Shown here: positions 54,303-63,460 of the stretch, one piece after another | Layout: every line of letters starts with the position of its first letter | Numbering within the stretch: position 1 is the first letter of the stretch | From: Chitinophagales bacterium | GTDB lineage: Bacteria > Bacteroidota > Bacteroidia > Chitinophagales > CAIODY01 | Length of the DNA stretch: 64,000 bases | NCBI GenBank assembly: GCA_947449695.1 | Contig: CANFST010000005.1 | Span: forward strand, 1 to 64,000 | Reading direction: 5' to 3' | Program-made: the position numbers and the translations under genes | Notes under the pieces: generated by a model | The model's input: only the letters and a program-made list of their open reading frames with translations | Told to the model about the DNA's origin: nothing | Database searches by the model: none

Positions 54303-54995
54303 ATGAAAAAACTACTTCTTTGTTTCAATTTTCTTTCTCTTTTTATTTTAAAATCTCATGCTCAAGCTACTGAATTTAAAAATGAAGTTGGATTAGGTTT
54401 AGGTGAACTAAGTTACTTAATGAGTAGTAATGGCAAGACTTCACCAGCTATACGATTAATGTTTTTTGAGAATAAAACGGCTGGTTCAAATTTTTACTTC
54501 TACAATGGAAATATTTTAACAACATGCACTCCGAAAATTTATTACGGAAGAATAATTAGAAACAATTTTTTAGTAAATCTGTCTTACCAATATTTCCAAA
54601 GTTTTAATTATTCAACATCTCCGCTTTATAGCAATGATGCCCCAACAATTCTTTCCTATTCAGAATTAAATACCATTCATGAATTTATTTTGCAAGTAAA
54701 TTATATTTGCTTCAAAACAAAAAAAATAGAAGGGTATGTGGGAGGCTTCGGTGGAGTTGATTTTAAAAGAACTACAACACAACAATATTTGCAGGGCTTT
54801 GATTGGGCAGGAAATAATTATGATGGCATTTACATTGATAAAAACTCATACAAAAATTATTTAGGTGGTTTTTTATTAGGAGTGAATTATAAACTATCGA
54901 AAAGAATCAGTTTAAAGTTTGAATCTAATGTAAAAATCAATAATGATTTTTACATTAGTCCAATAAGTAGACTTTCAATTGATTATTCATTTTGA
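54303..54995 (+). CDS. Small outer-membrane beta-barrel protein
   Basis: 230 residues. Signal peptide (about 1-20, LKSHAQ) and then alternating hydrophobic strands throughout: FKNEVGLGLGELSYLM, RNNFLVNLSYQYFQSF, FILQVNYICFKTKKIEGYVGGFGGVDFKR and ISLKFESNVKINNDF, ending in the aromatic LSIDYSF. The pattern fits an 8-10-strand OmpA/OmpX-type porin-like barrel. No plug, lipobox or sorting domain. It may be cotranscribed with the VWA-like gene 51 bp upstream. Function not identifiable. Confidence 0.75.
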   Translation: MKKLLLCFNFLSLFILKSHAQATEFKNEVGLGLGELSYLMSSNGKTSPAIRLMFFENKTAGSNFYFYNGNILTTCTPKIYYGRIIRNNFLVNLSYQYFQSFNYSTSPLYSNDAPTILSYSELNTIHEFILQVNYICFKTKKIEGYVGGFGGVDFKRTTTQQYLQGFDWAGNNYDGIYIDKNSYKNYLGGFLLGVNYKLSKRISLKFESNVKINNDFYISPISRLSIDYSF

Positions 54996-55058
54996 GTGTT
55001 TTTATTTTAAAAACAATTAACTGTTTCCTCTGTTTTTAATTTTCTAAAACATCAAAAA

Positions 55059-55709
55059 ATGAAAAACAAAATCGGTATTATAGGTTCAGGCATAGTTGGC
55101 GTAACACTTGCCAATGGCTTTATTCAACATGGTTATGAAGTAATGATTGGAACTAATAATTCATCTAAACATGAAGAATTAAAAACAAAAACCAACAACA
55201 AAGCTACTGTCGGCTCATTTGCAGAAGTGGCACAATTCGGTGAAATAATTGTGTTAGCTGTGAAAGGTGAAGCAGCATTAGAATCGCTGCAAAAAATCGG
55301 CATCGAAAATTTGCAAAACAAAACTGTGATTGATACGACCAATCCAATTGCTGCATTGCCGCCAGTAAATGGTGTTTTACAATTTACCACTTCATTGAAT
55401 GAATCAATGATGGAGCAATTGCAAGGAGCAATGCCATCTGTAAATTTTGTGAAAGCATTTAATTCGGTGGGGAGTGCATTTATGGTAAATCCTGATTTTA
55501 ATGGTCAGCAACCAACCATGTTCATTTGCGGCAATAATGAAGCTGCTAAAGATGAAGTGAAAATTATTTTACAAAAATTCGGTTGGGATATTGCCGACAT
55601 GGGCAAAGCCGAAGCTGCACGTGCCATTGAACCTTTGTGCATGTTGTGGTGCATTCCAGGCATGTTGCACAACCAATGGAGTCATGCATTTAAGTTGTTG
55701 AAGAAATAA
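55059..55709 (+). CDS. NADP-binding protein, coenzyme F420-dependent oxidoreductase type
   Basis: 216 residues. The N-terminal Rossmann fold has GSGIVGVTLANGF (GxGxxG at about 8-13) with the NADP-preferring TNNSS after the second strand. Later motifs are VVLAVKGEAALE-like, VIDTTNPI and FVKAFNSVGSAFMVNP, as in the Fno/F420-dependent NADP reductase and STEAP-like family. Bacteroidota lack F420, so the electron acceptor is probably a flavin or another cofactor; the true substrate is unknown. Single gene without a clear terminator. Confidence 0.88.
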   Translation: MKNKIGIIGSGIVGVTLANGFIQHGYEVMIGTNNSSKHEELKTKTNNKATVGSFAEVAQFGEIIVLAVKGEAALESLQKIGIENLQNKTVIDTTNPIAALPPVNGVLQFTTSLNESMMEQLQGAMPSVNFVKAFNSVGSAFMVNPDFNGQQPTMFICGNNEAAKDEVKIILQKFGWDIADMGKAEAARAIEPLCMLWCIPGMLHNQWSHAFKLLKK

Positions 55710-55799
55710 ATTTATCATTCTTTAAGCATTTGTTAAAACCAATCAGCAAAACCATCGGCAATTTTTTTTTAATTACTTTCGTTAGCTAAAATTTATTGT

Positions 55800-56591
55800 A
55801 TGCAAAAAGTATTAGTAAGCATTTTGTGCGTTTTATTGTTTCAGTTTAGCAATGCCCAGATGTTGCACGAAAAAGGTATGCATATTGAACATACTTCTTA
55901 CAACGAAGCCTTTGCCAAAGCACGAAAAGAAAATAAATATTTTTTTATCGATTGCTTTACCACTTGGTGTGGACCTTGCAAAATGATGGCTGCAAATACT
56001 TTCACTGATGATTCAGTTGGAAGATTTTTTAATCATTATTTTGTAAGTTATAAGCAAGATATGGAACATAATGAAGGACCACAGCTGGCTCCAATTTTTC
56101 ATATTGAAGCGTACCCAACTTTTTTATTTATAAAACCAAATGGGGATATATTCTATAGAGCGATGGGTTATATGCCACCAAAAAATTTTCTTGATGCAGC
56201 AATTTTAGCATTGGGTGCCGATGCTAATATAGATTCATTGAAAGCAAAAGGCAAAAAGCAAAAATTATCTACTCATGATTTAATTTCAATTGTTCTGTTA
56301 TCACAAAGGAAGCATTTGGATTATGAAAATTATTTGAATGATTATTTTGAATTACAGCCACAAAAAAACTGGAGTAGTTTTGAAAACTTTGATGTGATAA
56401 GAAATTATTCTCAGAATATTTTATCGCCTGAAGTGCAATATTTAATTAAAAATAAAATTGATTTCGACAAGATATTTGGGAAAGAAGAAGTTGATAATGT
56501 TTTAAAACGCATTGCTGGTGCTAATTCAACATCTGCTGATAAGAAAAAAGTAAAAGCCGCTCAAAAAATTTTAGAAGATTTGAGCAAGTAA
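55800..56591 (+). CDS. Exported thioredoxin-like protein
   Basis: 263 residues. Signal peptide (about 1-19, FSNAQM). The thioredoxin fold (about 28-135) carries the redox CxxC in TTWCGPCKMMA and the cis-Pro region EAYPTFLFIKPNG. A helical C-terminal domain (about 140-260) is unrecognised but common in Bacteroidota thioredoxin-like proteins. Likely a periplasmic disulfide reductase or isomerase. A one-mismatch -7 box, TACTTTCG, lies at 55774-55781. It ends 3 bp before paaD, so both are likely in one transcript. Confidence 0.9.
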   Translation: MQKVLVSILCVLLFQFSNAQMLHEKGMHIEHTSYNEAFAKARKENKYFFIDCFTTWCGPCKMMAANTFTDDSVGRFFNHYFVSYKQDMEHNEGPQLAPIFHIEAYPTFLFIKPNGDIFYRAMGYMPPKNFLDAAILALGADANIDSLKAKGKKQKLSTHDLISIVLLSQRKHLDYENYLNDYFELQPQKNWSSFENFDVIRNYSQNILSPEVQYLIKNKIDFDKIFGKEEVDNVLKRIAGANSTSADKKKVKAAQKILEDLSK

Positions 56592-56594
56592 AAT

Positions 56595-57089
56595 ATGCTA
56601 AGCGAAGATGAAATTTATGCTGCTTTGCAAAATATTTCTGACCCTGAAATTCCGGTGATGAGTGTTTTGGATTTGGGCATGATTACTGGCGTTGATGTAA
56701 ATGCAGAAAATGAAGCTGTCGTGAAAATGATTCCAACCTATGCGGCATGCCCGGCTACTTCATTTATAAAAAATCATATTGAGCAGCATTTAAAAAAAGA
56801 ATTTCCTGACGAAAATATTTTTGTTGTAGTTGATAATTCCATTCACTGGGATACGAACCGAATGAGCGAAGCAGGAAAAGAAAAGTTGAAAAATTTTGGT
56901 ATTGCTCCTCCAAGAAAACATGTTGGTGAAGTAACCAGCGAAATGTTATTGGGTGCAGAATGTCCACATTGCAAAAGTACTAATACAGTTTTGCGTTCTC
57001 CATTTGGTTCAACCTTGTGCCGAGCAATTCAGTTTTGTAAAAACTGCAACCAAACATTTGAACAGTTCAAACCTGTTGTGGCGGAATGA
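56595..57089 (+). CDS. paaD: Phenylacetyl-CoA epoxidase subunit PaaD
   Basis: 164 residues. An N-terminal MIP18/SufT-like domain (SDPEIPVMSVLDLGMITGV, TYAACPATSFI) is followed by a C-terminal zinc-ribbon with CPHCKSTNT...CRAIQFCKNCNQTFEQFKP. That C-terminal part separates PaaD from general SufT Fe-S assembly proteins. PaaD is needed for maturation or activity of the PaaABCE epoxidase that opens the aromatic ring of phenylacetyl-CoA. The other paa genes are not in this window. It follows the thioredoxin gene by 3 bp and ends at a terminator. Confidence 0.9.
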   Translation: MLSEDEIYAALQNISDPEIPVMSVLDLGMITGVDVNAENEAVVKMIPTYAACPATSFIKNHIEQHLKKEFPDENIFVVVDNSIHWDTNRMSEAGKEKLKNFGIAPPRKHVGEVTSEMLLGAECPHCKSTNTVLRSPFGSTLCRAIQFCKNCNQTFEQFKPVVAE

Positions 57090-57090
57090 A

Positions 57091-57128
57091 AAAGCCTCCA
57101 CAAAATGTGAAGGCTTTAAAGCTTTTTT
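57091..57128 (+). terminator. Intrinsic terminator after paaD
   Basis: AAAGCCTCCACA pairs with TGTGAAGGCTTT (one mismatch) around AAA, followed by AAAGC and six T. It lies between the convergent paaD and acyl-CoA dehydrogenase genes and may serve both. Confidence 0.75.
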
Positions 57129-57149
57129 CTTAGAGTACTTTATGAAAAA

Positions 57150-58304
57150 TTATTTCAAAACACTTCTGCTGATTACAATTCTGTTTACTTCTGAAGTGCC
57201 TTCATAAATCTGTGTAATTTTTGCATCTCTCATCAATCGTTCTACATGGTATTCTTTTACATAACCATAACCACCATGTACTTGAACCGCTTCCACTGTG
57301 GTTTTCATAGCTACTTCACTGGCAAATACTTTTGCAATACTCCCACTTAAAGCATAATCTAAATGATTGTCTTTTTCCCAAGCCGACTTCAAACAAAGCA
57401 ATCTTGCAGCTTCTATTTCAGTTGCCATATCAGCCAATTTAAATGCGATAGCTTGATGTTGATTAATTTCTTTACCAAATGCTTTTCTTTCTTTTGAATA
57501 TTTTAATGCTAATTCATAAGCGCCGCTGGCAATGCCCAATGCTTGCGATGCAATACCAATGCGGCCACCAGCCAATGTTTTCATGGCGAATGTAAATCCA
57601 AAACCATCTTCACCAATTCTGTTTTCTTTTGGAACAATAACATCATTGAACAAAATCGAGTGAGTATCACTTCCTCTGATGCCCATTTTATTTTCCTTAG
57701 CACCAACTGCAACGCCTTTCCAATTTTTTTCAACGATAAAAGCATTGATGCCTTTGTGACCTTTAGCCACATCCGTTTGTGCAATCACCAAATAATAGGT
57801 TGCACTATTACCATTTGTAATCCAATTTTTTGTTCCATTTAAAATGTAATGGTCGCCTTTATCAATGGCAGTTGTGCGTTGTGATGTAGCATCAGAGCCA
57901 GCTTCAGGTTCGCTTAACAAAAATGCACCAATGCACAATTCGCCATCTTTCATGCCTTGTGCCAATGGTTTTAAATATTTTTCTTTCTGCGCTTCATTGC
58001 CATAAGTTTCTAAACCCCAGCAAACTAACGAGTTGTTTACGCTTACCGCAACAGAAACCGATGCATCAATTTTTGAAATTTCTTCCATCGCTAAAACATA
58101 GCTGATTGTATCCATTCCGCTGCCGCCATATTTTGGGTCAACCATCATGCCCAAAAAACCCAATTCAGCCAATTTCATTAATTGTTCTTTCGGAAATTTT
58201 TGATGTTCATCTCTTTCAATTACACCTGGCAAACATTCGTTTTGTGCAAAATCACGAGCAGCTTGTCTTACAGCTAATTGTTCTTCGTTCAATTCAAAAT
58301 TCAT
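57150..58304 (-). CDS. Acyl-CoA dehydrogenase
   Basis: 384 residues, normal for short/medium-chain enzymes. Motifs: LGMMVDPKYGGSGMD, the FAD-binding LSEPEAGSDATSQRT and ILNGTKNWITNG, RKAFGKEINQHQAI, and the catalytic Glu in QIYEGTSEVNRIVI. It oxidises acyl-CoA to enoyl-CoA and passes electrons to electron-transfer flavoprotein. An enoyl-CoA hydratase lies at 14.5 kb, not linked in an operon. Chain-length preference cannot be read with certainty, although the position and spacing of the Glu fit the butyryl-CoA/short-chain group. Convergent with paaD. Confidence 0.94.
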   Translation of the reverse strand: MNFELNEEQLAVRQAARDFAQNECLPGVIERDEHQKFPKEQLMKLAELGFLGMMVDPKYGGSGMDTISYVLAMEEISKIDASVSVAVSVNNSLVCWGLETYGNEAQKEKYLKPLAQGMKDGELCIGAFLLSEPEAGSDATSQRTTAIDKGDHYILNGTKNWITNGNSATYYLVIAQTDVAKGHKGINAFIVEKNWKGVAVGAKENKMGIRGSDTHSILFNDVIVPKENRIGEDGFGFTFAMKTLAGGRIGIASQALGIASGAYELALKYSKERKAFGKEINQHQAIAFKLADMATEIEAARLLCLKSAWEKDNHLDYALSGSIAKVFASEVAMKTTVEAVQVHGGYGYVKEYHVERLMRDAKITQIYEGTSEVNRIVISRSVLK

Positions 58305-58384
58305 TTCGTTGTTTTTTTATCGTTAAAATAAAACCCTTTTTAAAAAGGAACGCAAATATGCTAAAAAGTGTCGGGTTTTAAAAC

Positions 58385-58418
58385 TAAAACGGCGAACATA
58401 AAAAAATGTTCGCCGTTT
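58385..58418 (-). terminator. Strong bidirectional-type hairpin after the PKD/SdrD protein gene
   Basis: AAAACGGCGAACAT and ATGTTCGCCGTTTT form a perfect 14-bp stem around six A, with T-rich sequence following on the minus strand. It separates the large secreted-protein gene from the acyl-CoA dehydrogenase gene. Confidence 0.88.
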
Positions 58419-58440
58419 TATAAGTTAAAATGTAGGAAAA

Positions 58441-61400
58441 TTATTCCATCACAATTTTCCCATTACCGATTTTTTTTCCATTGTTTTTTAATTCATAAAA
58501 ATAAATTCCGCTGCTCAAATCATTTCGATTAATGCTGATGATATTTGTTTGATGAGAAAGCGTTTTTACTTTTTCACCCAAAATGTTCGTGATGATTAAA
58601 TCTACATCTGTTGAGCCTTTTAAGCCATCAATGCGAATGGTGGCAAATTGATTCATCGGGTTTGGTGCAACAGAAATAGTTGATAAATTACCATCAACAA
58701 CATCATTCACTCCCAAAGCATAATCAATAGTGTTCACAGTAGTATTGGTTACTACTGCTGTGTTGAAATCAAAATAAATGTTAGCTGTGTTGTTTATGGC
58801 AGTGCTTTGCGATAAGCCATTTTTTAATTTTATTTTGTATTGCAAATAGCCGTGACTGTGAGGTTCATCATGATTGCTGTCTGGCAACATAATGTTTTGA
58901 AATTTCCAGGTTGCCATTCGTGTTGCGCTATCAATTAGTAAAGTATTATTGTTGCTGCTTTCTAACATTTGCAAAGTGTTTAAATCCAAATCAGCATCAA
59001 TCACATCCTTGACAACAATATTCACAGCCGGTGCTGTACCAGTGTTTTGAAAGTTGATTGTGTAAGTCAATTCCTTTGCATTGTTTGGATTGATAGCTCC
59101 ATTTGTTCCTTCACCAACTGGCGAAACTGTTTTTACATTCGGGTCGTAAGAACCAACCACAACTTGCGAATAGTTAGTGTTGTTATTTGCGGTATCTACA
59201 TCTGTTCCGCTTGATAAAGTGATAATAGCATTGTGTTGTAAAACTGTTCCTAAAGCTACTGTTGAAGGCAAGTTCATCCAGATATGATTAGTAATATAAG
59301 CATTAGGTGCCAATGAACCAACTGCCCAACTGATTTGGTGTGCAGCAGAATTATTTGTCCCCAAAGTTGAACTGCTATAAGTCAATTGTGAATCATAATT
59401 AAATATAGCATTACCACTCAAAGTTGTGCTGCCAATGTTTTTTACTGTAACATAATAGTAGCCGCCAATGCCTGGCACAACAGTACTTGCAGGTGTGATA
59501 TTTATCATCAAATTATTACCTGAGGTAGCGTTGATGGCATGCACACCAAAATCATTATTCGGATAAATATTTGCGTTCGATGTGCTGACGTTATATTGAG
59601 TAGGAGCAGTAGTAATATTGTATCCAATCAAATTGCTCAATAATGGGTTGCAAGTGATGTTGAAATTTCCATTACCATGATACATCACGGCTGCATAATT
59701 TCCGTTCCAATCTGTCCAAACATGCTGACTCAATGAGTTGCCATAAAGGTCTACACGGATGTTGCTTCCATTGGCTTCGCCAGCATCTTGTATACTGTTA
59801 CCATTGTTGTCAAAAAATACATGACCGCTTATAATAGATGAGGTATCCTGAAAACCAAAATCTAATCCACTGATAGTTTGATTGCCTGTGACTATTACTG
59901 AATAATGATTCGTGTTGATGGGCAAAGTTTGATTGTAACCACCTAAATTATTATATGCAAAAATTGAATCGGTGCTTGGAGCAACCACCAATGAATAATT
60001 GCCCGAAGCATCTGTATGCTGATAAAGCGGATTGCCATTCAAATAAAATAATACCCATTGATTTGGGATGCCAAATTCGCCAGCATCATGAATGCCATTA
60101 GCATTAGCATCATTAAAAACATTGCCGCGTAAAGTATCTGCAATGGGTAACACCACATTAATATAATGCGAAATACTATCAAAACACGAAGCGGCATTTT
60201 GAATTTGCAAAGTAACTAAATGCATGCCAGCTGTTAAAAATTGATGAGATGGATTGGCAATATTATCACTGGTATTATCATCATAATACCAATTGTAAGA
60301 AGTTGGTGTGCCGAATGATGTATTGGTTAAATGGACTGTATCGCCACTCATAGTATAGTTGAAAGCCGCTTTGAGTGTGGTGTTCACAACTATGATTTGA
60401 GTTGTAGTATCGTAGCAACTATTAGCAGCATTGTAAGAAATTAACTGTGCAGTATCATTCCCCGAATTGGTGTAAGTATGATTTGAAGTCCAGCCACTGC
60501 CTGTCGTTCCATCACCATAATGCCAAGTGTAAGTATTGTTTGCAACATAATTAGAAGCATAAAAATAATAGTTCCCACCGCAGCCGTTGGCATTATAAGT
60601 AAATTGCGATTGACCAGCACATGGGCTACCACTTAATCCAGTAATTGTTATCGGTGCTACCATAAATGAATCTTGGCAGCCATTAGCATACACCAACATT
60701 TTAGGATAATATGTGCCATTGCTGGTATAAGTGTGTGTGGTCGCAGCACTCGAATTCCAAGTAGCTATAGTGCCATCACCAAAGAACCATAAGTAAACTA
60801 TAGAGCCACTAACAACAGAGGCATACCCATTAAAATTATATGTAGAGCCACTTTGTAATGTTCCATAAGCAGACTGTATAGCAACACAAGGGGACATGTA
60901 TAATCCAAAATTCAAATTAGCAATGTGTTGATTGCCTGTTCCATTTACGTGATAATAATTCTGCAAAAGCGGTGTGGTTTGAATATAGCCATAAGGTGCT
61001 GCAATATAGACTGAATCAACGCTTGGGGCAACTGGTATAGAATAATTTCCATTGACATCAGAATAAACATAAGTTTGAAAACCATTATTTAAATCAATAT
61101 GAACAAGCTGATTTGGAAAGCCTGTTTCGCCAGCATCTTTTACACCATTGTTGTTCGTGTCATTAAAAACAGTACCACTCAAAGTATCTGCATTCGGTAT
61201 AGTGATGTTGAAATATTGTGTAAGCGTATCATAACAAGTCCCGTTTTGTACCATCAAATAAGCGCTGTGTAACCCACCTGTATAAAAAATTGCTGTAGCA
61301 TTATTGGTATAATAATTTTGAATCCCATTATCAATTGCCCAAACAGTAGTGTTGAAGATGCCTGTGGAATTATTTGTTAAATGAACCGTATCACCATGAA

Positions 61401-61776
61401 TGGTGTAGCTGAAAGCCCCTTTCAGCGTAATGTTCACAGCAATTGATTGCGTAAAACTATCGTAGCAATTGTTGCCTGAATTATGAGAAATTAATTGAAC
61501 AGTATAAGTACTTGAGGTAGTATAAGTGTGAGAAAAATTAGTATTGCTACTGAATGGCGTGATAGTCCCATCGCCAAAATTCCAACTGTAGGTGTTGCCA
61601 CTTACATAGTTGGTAGCATTGCCACTACAAAATCCGCTGCAAGTGATATACGAAAATCCAAACTGTGCTTGTCCTGCGCATGGGCTTTGTGCCTTAGTTT
61701 GTGCTGTTGTAAAAACTAAAATGCTACTTAATAGCAACGTGAGTTTTTCAACTGAATAAATGATTTTATTTTTCAT
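58441..61776 (-). CDS. Large T9SS-sorted surface protein with PKD and SdrD-like repeats
   Basis: 1111 residues. Signal peptide (about 1-29), then a duplicated module: SPCAGQ...PKD (YSWNFGDGT), a second beta domain (GDTVHLTN), and an SdrD B-like domain (VFNDTNNNGVKDAGE) at about 31-300, with a further PKD (LWFFGDGT) to about 383; the second copy begins at 384. A third SdrD-type unit (VFFDNNGNSIQDAGE, about 655) follows, then a DUF11/DUF7619-type region with SYDPNVKTVSP (about 895-1030), and finally a type A sorting domain (APNPMNQFATIRIDG, ending GKIVME). Probable long adhesin-like stalk at the cell surface, exported via SprA. Confidence 0.88.
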   Translation of the reverse strand: MKNKIIYSVEKLTLLLSSILVFTTAQTKAQSPCAGQAQFGFSYITCSGFCSGNATNYVSGNTYSWNFGDGTITPFSSNTNFSHTYTTSSTYTVQLISHNSGNNCYDSFTQSIAVNITLKGAFSYTIHGDTVHLTNNSTGIFNTTVWAIDNGIQNYYTNNATAIFYTGGLHSAYLMVQNGTCYDTLTQYFNITIPNADTLSGTVFNDTNNNGVKDAGETGFPNQLVHIDLNNGFQTYVYSDVNGNYSIPVAPSVDSVYIAAPYGYIQTTPLLQNYYHVNGTGNQHIANLNFGLYMSPCVAIQSAYGTLQSGSTYNFNGYASVVSGSIVYLWFFGDGTIATWNSSAATTHTYTSNGTYYPKMLVYANGCQDSFMVAPITITGLSGSPCAGQSQFTYNANGCGGNYYFYASNYVANNTYTWHYGDGTTGSGWTSNHTYTNSGNDTAQLISYNAANSCYDTTTQIIVVNTTLKAAFNYTMSGDTVHLTNTSFGTPTSYNWYYDDNTSDNIANPSHQFLTAGMHLVTLQIQNAASCFDSISHYINVVLPIADTLRGNVFNDANANGIHDAGEFGIPNQWVLFYLNGNPLYQHTDASGNYSLVVAPSTDSIFAYNNLGGYNQTLPINTNHYSVIVTGNQTISGLDFGFQDTSSIISGHVFFDNNGNSIQDAGEANGSNIRVDLYGNSLSQHVWTDWNGNYAAVMYHGNGNFNITCNPLLSNLIGYNITTAPTQYNVSTSNANIYPNNDFGVHAINATSGNNLMINITPASTVVPGIGGYYYVTVKNIGSTTLSGNAIFNYDSQLTYSSSTLGTNNSAAHQISWAVGSLAPNAYITNHIWMNLPSTVALGTVLQHNAIITLSSGTDVDTANNNTNYSQVVVGSYDPNVKTVSPVGEGTNGAINPNNAKELTYTINFQNTGTAPAVNIVVKDVIDADLDLNTLQMLESSNNNTLLIDSATRMATWKFQNIMLPDSNHDEPHSHGYLQYKIKLKNGLSQSTAINNTANIYFDFNTAVVTNTTVNTIDYALGVNDVVDGNLSTISVAPNPMNQFATIRIDGLKGSTDVDLIITNILGEKVKTLSHQTNIISINRNDLSSGIYFYELKNNGKKIGNGKIVME

Positions 61777-61919
61777 GATATTTTGTTTTAAAATTGTTGA
61801 TACAAAATTGAGGGAACATTAGCACTTTTTATATTACAAAATTAAACAACTCTACCCACTCATTTCTAACTGATATTTTTTTAACCATTGTTATTATAAA
61901 AAAGCTTCAGCACTTTTTT

Positions 61920-61927
61920 TATTTTTG
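61920..61927 (+). promoter_or_regulatory. Candidate -7 box of mtgA
   Basis: TATTTTTG matches TAnnTTTG and ends 10 nt before the ATG at 61938. The setting is T-rich and there is no -33 box, so the match could be by chance. Confidence 0.35.
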
Positions 61928-61937
61928 AAACCAATTA

Positions 61938-62648
61938 ATGAAAAAAGTATTACAAAAAATAGGCAGATTTTTATGGCAATTTATTAAGTGGTATTTTATT
62001 ATTACCACTTTATGGGTTTTGCTGTATCGCTTTATCAATCCGCCTTTTACACCATTGATGATAATAAGATGGGTGGAAACAAAATTTGATAAAGATGAAT
62101 CGAACAACAAGATATTTTTCGAATGGCAATCACTAAAAAACATTTCACCATATATGCCTTTGGCAGTGATGAGCAGTGAAGACCAGCATTTTTTAATACA
62201 TCATGGTTTTGATTTCGATGCGATAAAAACAGCTGTTGAATTCAATAAAACGCATCGGCAAAAAATTGGAGCCAGCACTATTTCGCAACAAGTAGCCAAA
62301 AATGTTTTCTTATTCCCTGCCCGAAATTTTGTTCGTAAAGGTTTAGAAGTTTACTTCACTTGTTTAATCGAATTGCTCTGGAATAAAAAACGAATCATGG
62401 AGGTATATTTGAATGTGGTTGAGTTGAATAAAAACAGATTTGGTGTGCAGCAAGGTGGTTTATATGCTTTTAATACCTCTTCAAAAAATCTTTCAATGGC
62501 GCAGTGTGCAAGGCTGGCAGCCATTTTGCCCGGGCCAAGAATTTTTTCAGCAAAATTTCCTTCAGGTTATATTTTGATGCGACAATCGCAAATTGTTTAT
62601 CAAATGCAAGTGTTGGGTATTGACGTAAGAAAAGAATTTGACTATTGA
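61938..62648 (+). CDS. mtgA: Monofunctional peptidoglycan glycosyltransferase
   Basis: 236 residues. One N-terminal membrane anchor (about 12-34), then a GT51 domain with the catalytic Glu in AVMSSEDQHFLIHHGFDFDAI, followed by GASTISQQVAKNVFLFPARNFVRKGLEVYFT and MEVYLNVVELNK. It polymerises lipid II into glycan strands on the outer face of the inner membrane; there is no transpeptidase domain, which distinguishes it from class A PBPs. The stop overlaps the TTG start of the following aminotransferase gene (TTGA), suggesting translational coupling. Confidence 0.95.
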   Translation: MKKVLQKIGRFLWQFIKWYFIITTLWVLLYRFINPPFTPLMIIRWVETKFDKDESNNKIFFEWQSLKNISPYMPLAVMSSEDQHFLIHHGFDFDAIKTAVEFNKTHRQKIGASTISQQVAKNVFLFPARNFVRKGLEVYFTCLIELLWNKKRIMEVYLNVVELNKNRFGVQQGGLYAFNTSSKNLSMAQCARLAAILPGPRIFSAKFPSGYILMRQSQIVYQMQVLGIDVRKEFDY

Positions 62649-63460
62649 AATTTATTTTAAAGAATCATAACATCCAACAACTAACCAACCTCGATTTATT
62701 TAATCGTAGTTTTTTTTATGGGGATGGTTTTTTTGAAACCATTTTATATTGCAATGGAAAATTTCCACTATTAAAATTTCATTTTGAAAGAATAAAAAAG
62801 AGTTGCCAAATTTTAAATTTCGAATTTACTCAGCGTTTTACTTTTGAAGGTTTCGAAAACGAATTACAGCAATTAATTATTGCCAATAAAATTGAAAATA
62901 TTGATTCTGTTGTGAAAATTAATTTCTTCAGAAATGGTGAAAGTGGCTATGCGCCTGTACTAAATTTGTTTTCTTATTACGCTCAAGTTAAAAACTGGCA
63001 GCCGAAAAATGCAAATTTGAAACTTTGTTTTTATGAAGATGAAAAAAAAGCAACAGGCAAATTAGCCAGCTTAAAAAGCGCAAGTGCTTTGATTTATGTA
63101 ATGGCAGCACAGTTTTCGAAAAACAAAAATGTAGATGAAGCCATTGTGTTGAATACCGAAAATAATATTGCTGATTGCACCAACTATAATTTATTTTTTA
63201 TTAAAAATAGAACAATTTTTACCCCATCAATTAGCGATGGAGGAGTGGATGGAATTGGAAGAAAATTGGTGATTCAAAATTTTGAGGTGAAAGAAAAATC
63301 AGTTACCAGAAATGAATTACTTCAAGCCGATGAAATATTTGTAACTAATGCTGTAAGGCTCATTCAGCCCGTTATTCAGGTTGGTGATTTAGAATTTGAA
63401 ATCAAAAAATCTACAAGTATGCAAAAGGAATTATTGCACAAACTTTATCACCACGGCTGA
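62645..63460 (+). CDS. Class IV aminotransferase family protein (possible 4-amino-4-deoxychorismate lyase)
   Basis: 271 residues. TTG start at 62645 overlapping the mtgA stop; there is no in-frame ATG nearby. Fold-type IV PLP enzyme: NRSFFYGDGFFETILYCNG near the start, the PLP-binding Lys in ASLKSASALIYVMA, NTENNIADCTNYNLFFI and the phosphate-binding GVDGIGRKLV. Size and divergence fit PabC-like lyases, which make p-aminobenzoate for folate, better than branched-chain aminotransferases, but the distinction is not certain. Its 3' end overlaps the convergent lipoprotein gene by 30 bp. Confidence 0.85.
   Translation: MKFILKNHNIQQLTNLDLFNRSFFYGDGFFETILYCNGKFPLLKFHFERIKKSCQILNFEFTQRFTFEGFENELQQLIIANKIENIDSVVKINFFRNGESGYAPVLNLFSYYAQVKNWQPKNANLKLCFYEDEKKATGKLASLKSASALIYVMAAQFSKNKNVDEAIVLNTENNIADCTNYNLFFIKNRTIFTPSISDGGVDGIGRKLVIQNFEVKEKSVTRNELLQADEIFVTNAVRLIQPVIQVGDLEFEIKKSTSMQKELLHKLYHHG

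Noticed and set aside
58106-58381. 91-residue plus ORF over the acyl-CoA dehydrogenase start
   Set aside because: Antisense shadow running into the intergenic region; no features.
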